Source: CAZLWA01 sp964563165 (GTDB lineage: Bacteria > CLD3 > SB21). Taken from it: DNA of 46,054 bases. This document shows positions 33,029 through 41,220 of this stretch, in pieces. The notes beneath the pieces were generated by a model, which saw only the letters and a program-made list of their open reading frames with translations, was not told the DNA's origin and ran no database searches. The translations under genes and the position numbers were made by a program. Within the stretch, counting starts at the first letter, position 1, and the number at the start of each line of letters is the position of its first letter. Where the stretch lies: assembly GCA_964563165.1 (NCBI GenBank), contig CAZLWA010000046.1:1-46054 (forward strand), given 5' to 3'.

Positions 33029-34426
33029 ATGTATCAACACATCCAACCTCCGAAGGACGGCGCAAAAATTACCATTCAAAACGGTAAGCTCAAGGTGCCT
33101 GATAATCCGGTCATCCCGTTCGTCGAAGGCGACGGTACCGGCCGTGACATTTGGCGCGCCTCGGTCCGTGTGTTTGATGCGGCCGTCGAGAAAGCCTACG
33201 GAGGCAAGCGTAAAATTCACTGGATGGAAGTTTATGCCGGTGAGAAATCATTCAAATTGTTTAAAAGCTGGCTTCCCGATGAAACGACCGAAGCTTTCAG
33301 GGAATTTCTCGTTGGCATCAAGGGCCCGTTGACCACCCCGATCGGCGGCGGTATTCGCTCGCTGAATGTAGCGTTGCGCAAATTGCTGGACCTTTACGTT
33401 TGCCAGCGCCCCGTCCGCTATTACAGCGGCGTCCCGTCGCCGGTTAAACATCCGGAATACGTGGATATGGTTATCTTCCGCGAGAACACCGAAGATATCT
33501 ACACGGGCATCGAATTCCAGTACGGTACGGAGGACAATAAGAAATTTAAGCAAATGTTCAAAGAGGCTTATCCGAAAGAATATTCCAAGATACGCTTTCC
33601 GGATACGGCGGGCTTCGGTATCAAACCGGTTTCCATGGAAGGCACCGAGCGCCTGGTACGCGCCGCCATTAAATGGTCGCTGGCGAACCGCCGCAAGAGC
33701 GTGAACTTCGTCCATAAAGGCAACATTATGAAGTTCACGGAAGGGGCGTTCAAGGACTGGGGCTATGCCCTCGCCGCGCGCGAGTTTCGAAACGACATCG
33801 TGACCGAGCGCGAAACATGGATTCTGGGCAACAAAGAAAAAAATGCGAAACTGAGCGTGGAGGAAAATGCGAAGATGATCGATCCCGGTTTCGAAATGAT
33901 GTCACCCGATCAGCAGAACGGAATCAAGCACGAGATTGAAGAAGCGCTCAAACTATGGGGCACTCACGGCGACGGCAAATGGAAATCCAAACTTCTGATC
34001 AAAGATTCCATCGCCGACGTCAGCCTGCAGTTCACCCTGATTCGTCCGCGCGACTACGATGTGATCGCCACGCTCAACCTGAACGGCGATTATCTTTCCG
34101 ACGCGCTGGCTGCGCAAGTCGGCGGCATCGGCATCGCCCCGGGTGCGAACATCAATTACGAAACCGGCCACGCGATATTCGAAGCTACGCACGGCACGGC
34201 GCCCAAATACGCCGACCTTGATAAAGTGAATCCGGGTTCCGTGATTCTTTCTGGCGAGATGATGTTCCGCTATATGGGCTGGACGGAAGTCGCCGACCTC
34301 ATCGTCAAAGGCATGACCGGCGCCGTCGCCAACAAGACCGTGACGTATGATTTTGCGCGCCTCATGGACGGTGCGAAAGAAATAAAATGCAGCGAGTTCG
34401 GGGACGAGATCATAAAGAATATGTAA
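33029..34426 (+). CDS. icd: Isocitrate dehydrogenase (NADP-type)
   Basis: A 465-residue dimeric IDH of the E. coli subfamily. It converts isocitrate to 2-oxoglutarate in the TCA cycle. The substrate loop TTPIGGGIRSLNVALRKLLDL holds the Ser that is phosphorylated in E. coli (near residue 111), and VIFRENTEDIYTGIEF, VHKGNIMKFTEGAF and GIGIAPGANINYETG are family blocks. A longer insert (residues about 270-330, SVEENAKMIDPGFEMMS) lies before the metal-binding DSIADVSLQF. Two residues that would separate NADP from NAD use cannot be placed surely by eye. CAGGAGA precedes the ATG. Confidence 0.93.
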   Translation: MYQHIQPPKDGAKITIQNGKLKVPDNPVIPFVEGDGTGRDIWRASVRVFDAAVEKAYGGKRKIHWMEVYAGEKSFKLFKSWLPDETTEAFREFLVGIKGPLTTPIGGGIRSLNVALRKLLDLYVCQRPVRYYSGVPSPVKHPEYVDMVIFRENTEDIYTGIEFQYGTEDNKKFKQMFKEAYPKEYSKIRFPDTAGFGIKPVSMEGTERLVRAAIKWSLANRRKSVNFVHKGNIMKFTEGAFKDWGYALAAREFRNDIVTERETWILGNKEKNAKLSVEENAKMIDPGFEMMSPDQQNGIKHEIEEALKLWGTHGDGKWKSKLLIKDSIADVSLQFTLIRPRDYDVIATLNLNGDYLSDALAAQVGGIGIAPGANINYETGHAIFEATHGTAPKYADLDKVNPGSVILSGEMMFRYMGWTEVADLIVKGMTGAVANKTVTYDFARLMDGAKEIKCSEFGDEIIKNM

Positions 34427-34471
34427 ATTAACATCCGCCGTATTTTGGCGGACGAAAATCAAAAGGAAAGC

Positions 34472-34567
34472 ATGATGGCCGGGAATTCCGCTTTGGCTGT
34501 GCCGCCGCCGGAAATGTCTTCATCGACCGGGCCGCGATTGGATGCAGTTGACTTGCTGCGCGGATAG
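34472..34567 (+). pseudogene. Truncated N-terminus of an acyltransferase-like (DUF1624/HGSNAT-type) membrane protein
   Basis: A 31-codon frame with a good ribosome site (AAAAGGAAAGC before ATG) reads MMAGNSALAVPPPEMSSS, then TGPRLDAVDLLRG, and stops at TAG. RLDAVDLLRG is the hallmark first-helix start of DUF1624/heparan-alpha-glucosaminide acetyltransferase-like proteins, which should continue LVMxLM in a membrane helix. The following DNA has no such continuation in any frame, so the gene is cut off. It could be a small peptide, but the motif argues for a remnant. Confidence 0.6.
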
Positions 34568-34616
34568 CTGTCATTAGAATGCCGTACGGCCACGAAGATG
34601 AACAAAAAACTAAATA

Positions 34617-34645
34617 TTGTATTTTCTAATAACGTTGTTTATATT
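34617..34645 (+). promoter_or_regulatory. Putative promoter of the small membrane protein gene
   Basis: TTGTAT (34617-34622), 17 bp, TATATT (34640-34645). The leader to the ATG at 34760 would be about 108 nt and shows no clear structure. The rest of the 333-bp spacer after icd holds the truncated gene and a small TCCGCC/GGCGGA hairpin (34434-34453). Confidence 0.6.
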
Positions 34646-34759
34646 GTACCGCAATTCAAGCAGATTCAAATCTTTGTTTTCACTGCCTATAAAGATCTTT
34701 TGTTCTCATTGCAGTTAAATAATTAACGAAATTCTCAATTTAAACGAGGAGAGAGTGTT

Positions 34760-35125
34760 ATGGCTGACTCAAGAACCATGCCCACGGCAGAAGATGCTGA
34801 AAAAGGTAAAATCATGGCGATTCTCGGGTATCTGTGTTGTTTTCTGATCCCGCTGTTAGGCGCGAAAGACAATCGTTTTTGCATGTATCATGTGGAACAA
34901 GCGATTGTCATTTTGGGTGTCTATATCATCGGATGGGTAGTCTCGATGGTGTGTGTCGTTCTGGCCGTTTCGACCAAGATACTGATGTTGGCGTACGGCG
35001 GATATGTGATTTACATTTTCGGTTTCATTTTGATGATCCTCGGTATTGTCAATGCGGCCACGGGCAAATGCGCCCCGGTACCTTTGATCGGTGAATTCGG
35101 TGCAAAGCTGAATATCATGAAATAA
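34760..35125 (+). CDS. Small DUF4870-like membrane protein
   Basis: A 121-residue protein with a short polar N-terminus (MADSRTMPTAEDAEKGK), three to four membrane segments (IMAILGYLCCFLIPLLG, AIVILGVYIIGWVVSMVCVV, GYVIYIFGFILMILGIVNAA) and the family-like FCMYHVEQA loop between them. DUF4870 proteins are small membrane proteins of unknown role. GAGGAGAGAG lies before the ATG. The next gene starts 6 bp after its stop, so both are probably one transcript. Confidence 0.75.
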   Translation: MADSRTMPTAEDAEKGKIMAILGYLCCFLIPLLGAKDNRFCMYHVEQAIVILGVYIIGWVVSMVCVVLAVSTKILMLAYGGYVIYIFGFILMILGIVNAATGKCAPVPLIGEFGAKLNIMK

Positions 35126-35131
35126 TCTTTG

Positions 35132-35587
35132 ATGAATCTGAGTTTTTCAAATCAAAACGATGAAGACAAAGAGAAATTGAAATATATTTTTCTTTTCTTC
35201 ATCGTTTTGTTTATCAGCTTCGCCGTCCGACCTTTTGAAAAAAGTCCGATGGACATTTGTGTTTTTAAGAATCTTACCAATCTTCCCTGCCCCGGCTGCG
35301 GGCTGACGCGCAGTTTTATTTATCTTGCGCATGGGGACCTGTATGACTCGCTGCGGATGAATCCCTTCGGAATCATTTTATTCGGCGCCTGGGGATGGGT
35401 CAGCATCAAAGATTTATTTTGGATCGCTTTCCGAAAAAGCCTGCCCTTTGTCACGCCTGCATTCTGGTCAAAGTCGAAGATAATCTTCACAGGCAGTCTG
35501 CTCGTCTACGGCGTCCTGAGAATCTTTTTTCATCTGGATGAATTCGAACCGCTGCACGCCTTGAGGCATTTGACGGAAATCATTTGA
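35132..35587 (+). CDS. DUF2752-family membrane protein
   Basis: A 151-residue membrane protein with the DUF2752 signature CPGCGLTRSFIYLAHGDL and LRMNPFGIILF. Two to three hydrophobic segments are visible. Its function is unknown; the CPGCG motif suggests metal or redox chemistry but this is not proven. The ATG at 35132 is preferred over a TTG one codon earlier. It lies 6 bp from the preceding DUF4870-like gene. Confidence 0.88.
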   Translation: MNLSFSNQNDEDKEKLKYIFLFFIVLFISFAVRPFEKSPMDICVFKNLTNLPCPGCGLTRSFIYLAHGDLYDSLRMNPFGIILFGAWGWVSIKDLFWIAFRKSLPFVTPAFWSKSKIIFTGSLLVYGVLRIFFHLDEFEPLHALRHLTEII

Positions 35588-35703
35588 AACGATAACTTTT
35601 CATGTTTTTGAAAAGTTCTTGTTTTGCTTCCCGCTTTTCACAGTCGGAGCCATTTGCAAATCGAAACGGTTCGCCCGATCGGTTTTGCGTTTTCGGAGCG
35701 GTT

Positions 35704-36615
35704 ATGAAGATCATTCTCGCCGGGGCCACCGGATTTATCGGAAAACAATTGGTTCGAAAACTTTGGGAAGATCAGCATGCGGTCGTGGTTCTCACCCGTA
35801 ATCTGGAACGCGCGCGGAAAATATTCGGCGAATTCGCCATGTTCGGCGAATGGGACTCCAAATCATTGCGCGGATGGGCTAAACTATTTGAAGGCGCCGA
35901 TGCGGTGATCAATTTGGCCGGCGAGCCGATCGCATCCAGGCGCTGGACCCGATCGCAAAAAGAAAGAATCACCGACAGCCGTATTGATTCCACAAAGGCT
36001 ATCGTTGCGGCTATGGCGCATTGCACGAATAGACCCCGAACGCTCATCAATGCCTCCGCCGTGGGTTTCTACGGAAACGTGCCGGAAGGGAACGTCGACG
36101 AATCGCACACATCCTCGGATGATTTCTTAGGACGGCTTTGCAGCGCCTGGGAAAACGAGGCGGCCGAAGCGGAAAAACTGAACGCGCGCGTGGTGCGATT
36201 GCGTATCGGCCTGGTGCTGGGCAATAACGGCGGTGCCTTACAAAAAATGATGATCCCTTTCAAGCTGTTTGTCGGCGGTCCGCTCGGATCCGGCCGGCAG
36301 TGGTTTCCCTGGATTCATCAAGCCGACCTCATCAATATCATTCATTTCGCATTACATACGCCCGGTCTTTCAGGTGCCGTGAATGCGACGTCGCCGAATC
36401 CGGTTATCATGAATGACTTTTGTACGACCCTGGGCAGCGTCCTTCACCGGCCTTCGTGGATGCCCGTCCCGAATTTTCTGCTGAAATGGGCCGTGGGTGA
36501 ATTGGCGGAATCGCTGCTTGGGGGTCAAAAGGCGATCCCAAAGAAACTGCAGCAATCCGGTTATGCTTTTGCCTATCCGGACCTCAAAGACGCGTTGAAA
36601 AATATCTGCGGGTAA
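35704..36615 (+). CDS. TIGR01777-family SDR epimerase (YfcH-like)
   Basis: A 303-residue extended short-chain dehydrogenase. The NAD(P) loop is GATGFIG at the N-terminus (KIILAGATGFIGKQLVRKL). VINLAGEPI, RIDSTKAIVAAM, SAVGFYGN and the C-terminal DUF1731 region (PVPNFLLKWAVGELAESLLGG) are family blocks. The family is linked to cell division in cyanobacteria and plants, but its substrate is unknown. The ATG at 35704 has GGAG 5 bp before it; the frame open from 35602 has no such site. Confidence 0.92.
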   Translation: MKIILAGATGFIGKQLVRKLWEDQHAVVVLTRNLERARKIFGEFAMFGEWDSKSLRGWAKLFEGADAVINLAGEPIASRRWTRSQKERITDSRIDSTKAIVAAMAHCTNRPRTLINASAVGFYGNVPEGNVDESHTSSDDFLGRLCSAWENEAAEAEKLNARVVRLRIGLVLGNNGGALQKMMIPFKLFVGGPLGSGRQWFPWIHQADLINIIHFALHTPGLSGAVNATSPNPVIMNDFCTTLGSVLHRPSWMPVPNFLLKWAVGELAESLLGGQKAIPKKLQQSGYAFAYPDLKDALKNICG

Positions 36616-36656
36616 CGGTTACCGGCTTTTCCCTGCCTAAATTCTTCAAAAATTTC

Positions 36657-36685
36657 TTGCATTATCAAATGTCGTTTATTATATT
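36657..36685 (+). promoter_or_regulatory. Putative promoter of the rplM-rpsI operon
   Basis: TTGCAT (36657-36662), 17 bp, TATATT (36680-36685). A 66-nt leader follows, with CCCT and AGGG that could pair weakly before TTTTTTT (36715-36721); this could act as an attenuator. Confidence 0.65.
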
Positions 36686-36757
36686 GCCCTCCCTAAACGA
36701 ATACGTGAAGGGTAGTTTTTTTAATTGGTTATACTACGCAGTAAGGAGAAATGTCGC

Positions 36758-37198
36758 GTGAAAATTTCATTCAAAACGGCGATGCCGAAGGGCAATTCGA
36801 TTCAACGCAAATGGTACATAGTGGACGCAGCCGATAAAACGCTCGGACGCTTTTCCAGCCGCGTGGCAACTATTATTAATGGTAAGAACAAAGCGTTCTA
36901 CGCCCCCCATGTGGATTGCGGCGATTACGTCATCGTACTCAACGCCGCAAAAATCCGGTTGACCGGAAAAAAGACGAAAGCCAAAGAGTATGTCCACAAC
37001 ACGATGTATCCGGGCGGTAATCGCACAGAAAAGTTCGAGGACTTGATTCGCTCCCATCCGGAAAAGATCATTTACATGGCCATTCACGGCATGTTGCCGA
37101 AGACCCGGCTGGGAAGCGAGATGATCAAAAAACTCAAGATTTATGCCGACGATAAGCATCCGCACGCCGCGCAAAATCCGGAACCGTTAAATTTTTAA
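36758..37198 (+). CDS. rplM: 50S ribosomal protein L13
   Basis: A 146-residue L13: QRKWYIVDAADKTLGRFSSR, APHVDCGDYVIVLNAAKIRL, YVHNTMYPGGNRTEKFEDL and MAIHGMLPKTRLGSEMIKKL are all present. The GTG at 36758 is taken as the start because it follows AAGGAG by about 9 bp and gives the N-terminus KISFKTAMPKG. The longer frame from 36725 is upstream of the ribosome site. rpsI follows 24 bp later. Confidence 0.95.
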   Translation: MKISFKTAMPKGNSIQRKWYIVDAADKTLGRFSSRVATIINGKNKAFYAPHVDCGDYVIVLNAAKIRLTGKKTKAKEYVHNTMYPGGNRTEKFEDLIRSHPEKIIYMAIHGMLPKTRLGSEMIKKLKIYADDKHPHAAQNPEPLNF

Positions 37199-37222
37199 AT
37201 TCATTATTTTAGGAGTGTCAGC

Positions 37223-37606
37223 ATGAGTACGACGATCCTTACCGTCGGTCGAAGAAAAACATCGAATGCCCGCGTCCGCCTCTTTCCCGGCACCGGCCAG
37301 GTGACGGTCAACGGCAAAAGCATCAAAGATTATTTTCCACGCGAGTCGCATCAGTTACATATTGAAGAGCCGCTAAAAGCGGTCGAAGCCAAGTTTGACG
37401 TCACAGCCAATGTCAACGGCGGCGGGCAAACCGGTCAGGCCGGCGCGATCCGCCTGGGTATTGCGCGCGCGCTCGTAAAGCTGGATGAAGAATTGAAGAA
37501 AGTGCTGAAGCCGCTGGGCGTCATGAGCCGCGATCCGCGCATGAAAGAGCGCCGTAAATACGGATTGGCCAAGGCCCGCAAACGTTATCAGTTTTCGAAA
37601 CGCTAA
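37223..37606 (+). CDS. rpsI: 30S ribosomal protein S9
   Basis: A 127-residue S9 with GRRKTSNARVRLFPGTGQ, GGGQTGQAGAIRLGIARAL and the conserved basic tail DPRMKERRKYGLAKARKRYQ ending FSKR, which reaches the P-site tRNA. AGGAGTGTCAGC precedes the ATG. L13-S9 order is conserved in bacteria. Confidence 0.97.
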   Translation: MSTTILTVGRRKTSNARVRLFPGTGQVTVNGKSIKDYFPRESHQLHIEEPLKAVEAKFDVTANVNGGGQTGQAGAIRLGIARALVKLDEELKKVLKPLGVMSRDPRMKERRKYGLAKARKRYQFSKR

Positions 37607-37635
37607 TGATTTTAATTTAACTAAACGAATAATCA

Positions 37636-37700
37636 CACTCTTCGATTTGTTCAGGGGTGTCCCGCCCCCGGCGGGATTCTGAACAAAAATGAAAAGAGTG
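37636..37700 (+). promoter_or_regulatory. Nested hairpin leader upstream of rpsB
   Basis: Three nested arms pair in order: CACTCTT (37636-37642) with AAGAGTG (37694-37700), TTTGTTCA (37646-37653) with TGAACAAA (37680-37687), and TCCCGCC (37660-37666) with GGCGGGA (37670-37676), the last around CCC. Unpaired bulges remain (CGA, GGGGTG, TTC, AATGA). It lies 30 bp before the rpsB start and has no T-run, so it is a candidate binding site for S2 autoregulation. Confidence 0.75.
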
Positions 37701-37729
37701 GTCGAAAAACCCAACACTGAAGGAGCCCC

Positions 37730-38578
37730 ATGTCTCAGGAAACCGTCACCGTATCGTTCGATTCCAAGAAGAAATTGGAAGAATTGCTCGCCGCCGGCGT
37801 CCATTTCGGTCATCTGACCCGCCGTTGGAATCCGAAAATGAAGCCGTACATTTTCATGGAAAAAAACGGCATCCACATTTTGGATTTGAAAAAAAGCGTC
37901 CGTTCATTGGAAGAGGCCTGCAAAGCGCTCGCTAAAATCATTGCGAACGGAGAAAAAATCTTGTTCGTCGGAACGAAAAAGCAGGCGAAGCAGATCGTCA
38001 AGACGGAAGCTGTGCGCGCCAACGCGTTTTACGTTACCGAACGCTGGCTCGGCGGCATGCTCACGAATTTCTCGACGATCCGCAAGAGCATCAAGCACAT
38101 GAAGAACATCGAGAAAAAAGAAAGCGACGGCACGTTTGAAAAAATTACCAAAAAAGAGCGTTTGACGCTGGAACGCGCAAAACTAAAACTCAAAGCGGTT
38201 TTAGAAGGTATTGAAGATATGCGCCAGCTCCCGGGCGCCGTGTTTGTCGTGGATACCAAGAAAGAACACATTGCAGTTAAAGAAGCCAATATTCTGGGCA
38301 TTCCGGTATTTGCGATTGTCGATACTAATTGTGATCCGGACGCAGTGAAATACGTTATTCCCGGCAATGACGATGCGGCCAAATCCATCCAGGTTATTAC
38401 GAAGACGATCGCCGACGCAGTGGCAGAAGCCAATCAGCACGTGATCGCGGTCGCGAAAGAAGTCGCGGAGATCGACGAAGAGAAAGCCAAGGAAGAGACC
38501 CGCATGAAGTACGAAGAAGACGAGAAATTCGCCAAGCTGAAAGCGGCTTCCGACCTCGAGGCCCAAAACGAAGTTTAA
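37730..38578 (+). CDS. rpsB: 30S ribosomal protein S2
   Basis: A 282-residue S2: LLAAGVHFGHLTRRWNPKM, VGTKKQAKQIVKTEA, ERWLGGMLTNFSTIRKSI, LPGAVFVVDTKKEHIAVKEA and GIPVFAIVDTNCDPDAVKYV. A C-terminal tail of about 45 charged residues (rich in Glu, Lys and Ala) makes it longer than E. coli S2 (241). Some other bacteria also carry S2 tails. AAGGAGCCCC precedes the ATG. tsf follows in the usual order. Confidence 0.97.
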   Translation: MSQETVTVSFDSKKKLEELLAAGVHFGHLTRRWNPKMKPYIFMEKNGIHILDLKKSVRSLEEACKALAKIIANGEKILFVGTKKQAKQIVKTEAVRANAFYVTERWLGGMLTNFSTIRKSIKHMKNIEKKESDGTFEKITKKERLTLERAKLKLKAVLEGIEDMRQLPGAVFVVDTKKEHIAVKEANILGIPVFAIVDTNCDPDAVKYVIPGNDDAAKSIQVITKTIADAVAEANQHVIAVAKEVAEIDEEKAKEETRMKYEEDEKFAKLKAASDLEAQNEV

Positions 38579-38608
38579 TCTTATTTGAAATAGATTTGAG
38601 GAGATGGG

Positions 38609-39490
38609 ATGTCGAATGTGGAAATTAGTGCGGCAGCCGTAATGCAATTACGCGACCAGACCGGTGCCGGCATGATGGACTGCAAGAAGGCTCTGATCGA
38701 GGCACAAGGTAATGCGGAAAAAGCGATTGAAGTTCTGAGGCAAAGAGGGTTAAAAAAAAGTGCCGAGAAATCCACGCGCATCGCCAATGAAGGCATTGTG
38801 TTAACGGGCCTGAACGGCCCCGGGAATTTCGGGGTGATACTGGAAATTAATTGTGAAACCGATTTTGTAGCACGAACGGATACCTTCATCGCATTTGCAA
38901 AAAATGTCCTCACGCAGGTTCAAAACACCAAGCCCGCCAGTTTGACTGACCTTCTGAATGCACAGGCCGCATACGAAAAAGATAAAACCGTTGCGGATAC
39001 CGCGGCGGAAATGACGGGAAAAATAGGTGAAAAAATCGCTATCAAGCGCTTTGTCTGCCTCGAAACCAAGGGCGGCGTCATTGCGGATTATATTCATCCC
39101 GGGAATAAATTAGGCGTGCTCGTCCAGTTGAATGTTGAAAACTACAACGGCTCTCAATCGGATGTATCTGCGCTGGCCCACGATCTGGCGATGCAGACTG
39201 CGGCGATGAGCCCGACTTATGTTAACCGCACGGAGGTTCCGCCCCAGGTGGTTGAGAAAGAAATGGAAATCCTCCGCGAACAGAGTAAGAACGAAGGCAA
39301 GGCGGAAAAGGTTTTGGAAAATATTGTTAAAGGCCGGCTGGAAAAATATTTTCAGGAAGTCTGTCTGAGCGAGCAGATCTTTGTCAAGGACGGTTCGAAA
39401 ACGGTTAAAGAACTCGTCCTCGAGCTGAGTAAAAAGATCAATCAGCCGGTAGCCATTCAGAGATTCGAGCGCTTTCGGTTAGGCGAATAA
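38609..39490 (+). CDS. tsf: Elongation factor Ts
   Basis: A 293-residue EF-Ts, which recycles EF-Tu. The N-terminal UBA-like part has MQLRDQTGAGMMDCKKAL, and the core has NFGVILEINCETDFVAR, plus two dimerisation repeats and the C-terminal VCLSEQIFVKDGSKTV. The length matches E. coli Tsf (283). GAGGAG lies before the ATG, and a strong terminator follows. Confidence 0.97.
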   Translation: MSNVEISAAAVMQLRDQTGAGMMDCKKALIEAQGNAEKAIEVLRQRGLKKSAEKSTRIANEGIVLTGLNGPGNFGVILEINCETDFVARTDTFIAFAKNVLTQVQNTKPASLTDLLNAQAAYEKDKTVADTAAEMTGKIGEKIAIKRFVCLETKGGVIADYIHPGNKLGVLVQLNVENYNGSQSDVSALAHDLAMQTAAMSPTYVNRTEVPPQVVEKEMEILREQSKNEGKAEKVLENIVKGRLEKYFQEVCLSEQIFVKDGSKTVKELVLELSKKINQPVAIQRFERFRLGE

Positions 39491-39498
39491 ATCAAAAA

Positions 39499-39531
39499 TT
39501 AAAACCACGAATCATATTCGTGGTTTTTTTA
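39499..39531 (+). terminator. Terminator after tsf
   Basis: AACCACGAAT pairs with ATTCGTGGTT around CAT, followed by TTTTT. It separates rplM-rpsI-rpsB-tsf from pyrH. Confidence 0.93.
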
Positions 39532-39613
39532 TGTCAAATTTTGTACTTTTAGTTGAGGCCTCGTCGCACAACAGGCCCGGTTAATAAGGATTTATCAAAG
39601 AAGGAATGGTCCT

Positions 39614-40327
39614 ATGCCAACGCCCGTTTTCAAAAGAATATTATTAAAGCTCAGCGGCGAAGCTCTGATGGGCGATCTGTCGTACGGCATTGATACTCAA
39701 ATGATCACACAGGTCGCCGAAGAGATTAACAGCGTCAAATCACTGGGCGTCGAAATTGCCGTGGTCATCGGAGGCGGAAATATTTTCCGCGGCTTGGCCG
39801 CCAGCACGAAAGGCATGGACCGCGTTTCGGCCGACCACATGGGCATGCTGGCTACGGTGATGAATTCGCTGGCCCTTCAGGACGCGTTGGAGAAGCAGGG
39901 GCTCTTTACGCGAGTACTCAGCGCCATCAAGATGGAACAAGTGGCCGAGCCGTTCATCCGCCGACGCGCCATCCGCCATCTTGAAAAAGGGCGCGTGATT
40001 ATTTTTGCAGCCGGCACGGGCAATCCGTATTTCACCACGGATACCGCGGCATCTCTGCGCGCCATCGAGATCGAAGCCGACGTCATTCTTAAGGGTACGC
40101 GGGTGGACGGCGTGTATGACTCCGATCCGGAAAAAAATAAGAGCGCATTTAAATTCGAGACCATCTCCTATCTTGACGTGGTTAAGAAAGGCTTAAACGT
40201 CATGGACGTGACGGCCGTGACGCTTTGTATGGAAAATAAGCTGCCGATTATCGTATTCAATCTTAAAACGCGGGGCAATTTGAAAAGATTGGTCCTGGGT
40301 GAACAGGTCGGTACGCGCGTCCAATAA
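39614..40327 (+). CDS. pyrH: UMP kinase
   Basis: A 237-residue bacterial UMP kinase of the amino-acid-kinase fold, making UDP from UMP. It has ILLKLSGEALMGDLSYGID at the start, VVIGGGNIFRG, DHMGMLATVMNSLALQDAL, FAAGTGNPYFTTDTAASLRA and GTRVDGVYDSDPEKN. pyrH-frr order after tsf is common in bacteria. Confidence 0.97.
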   Translation: MPTPVFKRILLKLSGEALMGDLSYGIDTQMITQVAEEINSVKSLGVEIAVVIGGGNIFRGLAASTKGMDRVSADHMGMLATVMNSLALQDALEKQGLFTRVLSAIKMEQVAEPFIRRRAIRHLEKGRVIIFAAGTGNPYFTTDTAASLRAIEIEADVILKGTRVDGVYDSDPEKNKSAFKFETISYLDVVKKGLNVMDVTAVTLCMENKLPIIVFNLKTRGNLKRLVLGEQVGTRVQ

Positions 40328-40393
40328 ACGCACACTTTCTGAGTTCCATTCCCGGAGATCCGCCGGACGGGTAACATTTTGGCAATATTTTGC

Positions 40394-40422
40394 TTGAAAA
40401 AAAATGGTTATCGCGGTACATT
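40394..40422 (+). promoter_or_regulatory. Putative promoter of frr
   Basis: TTGAAA (40394-40399), 17 bp, TACATT (40417-40422), 44 bp before the frr ATG. Confidence 0.55.
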
Positions 40423-40465
40423 GATAGTATGACTCAATTCTCTTAATGAACCAACGGGTGACCTT

Positions 40466-41029
40466 ATGATTGATCTGACCAAGCAATATCACGACACCGA
40501 AGAAAAAATGAAAAAGACGCTCGAAGCGATTCGCGGCGAACTTTCAAAGATCCGCAGCGGACGGGCAACGACGACGTTACTGGACGGCATAAAAGTAGAT
40601 TATTACGGAACCCTGACACCGATCCATCAAGTGGGCAATGTGTCCGCGCCGGAAGCGCGTTTACTCACCGTCCAGCCTTGGGACAAATCACTGATCGCGG
40701 CCGTTGAAAAAGCGATCCGAACCGCGGATCTGGGATTAAACCCCGTTAATGACGGCACGATCATCCGTATTCCCATTCCTCAGTTGAATGAAGAGCGACG
40801 CAAGGAGTTGGTGAAATTGGGAAAGAAATATGCCGAAGAAGGAAAAGTAGCCATCCGTAACGTTCGGCGCGATGCGAATGAACATGTCAAGAAGGCGGAA
40901 AAAAATCACGAAGTTTCAGAAGACGATTCCAAGCACGCGCATGAAAAAATTCAAAAACTGACCGATGCGTATATTCAAAAAATTGACGACATACTCGTGA
41001 TGAAAGAAAAAGAAATCATGGAAGTCTGA
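40466..41029 (+). CDS. frr: Ribosome recycling factor
   Basis: A 187-residue RRF, which splits post-termination ribosomes with EF-G. It has LSKIRSGRATTTLLDGIKVDY, VSAPEARLLTVQPWDKSLI, DLGLNPVNDGTIIRIPIP and LTEERRKELVK-type KLGKKYAEEGKVAIRNVRRD. The length matches the family (185). A terminator follows at 41111. Confidence 0.97.
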   Translation: MIDLTKQYHDTEEKMKKTLEAIRGELSKIRSGRATTTLLDGIKVDYYGTLTPIHQVGNVSAPEARLLTVQPWDKSLIAAVEKAIRTADLGLNPVNDGTIIRIPIPQLNEERRKELVKLGKKYAEEGKVAIRNVRRDANEHVKKAEKNHEVSEDDSKHAHEKIQKLTDAYIQKIDDILVMKEKEIMEV

Positions 41030-41110
41030 CTTTCTCAGTGTCATTCTGAATCCGGTTTATCGGCGCCCTTTGAAGGCGCCTTATGGAGAGAATGGCCGCA
41101 GATACTTTTG

Positions 41111-41146
41111 AAGCCGGTGAACGCCTGCAGTTTACCGGCTTTTTTG
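41111..41146 (+). terminator. Terminator after frr
   Basis: AAGCCGGT (41111-41118) pairs with ACCGGCTT (41134-41141) over a 15-nt loop, then TTTTTG. It closes the translation-gene cluster. Confidence 0.85.
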
Positions 41147-41156
41147 TTCCCCGCCA

Positions 41157-41183
41157 TTGACTTTCTATTTTAATCTTTATAAT
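41157..41183 (+). promoter_or_regulatory. Possible promoter of the GAF-GGDEF-EutN unit
   Basis: TTGACT (41157-41162) and TATAAT (41178-41183) are 15 bp apart; a 17-bp spacer would give TAATTT. It lies just after the frr terminator and about 40 bp before the next ATG. Confidence 0.35.
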
Positions 41184-41220
41184 TTCTTGGAATAATTCCC
41201 GTCGCAACAAAGTCAAGACG

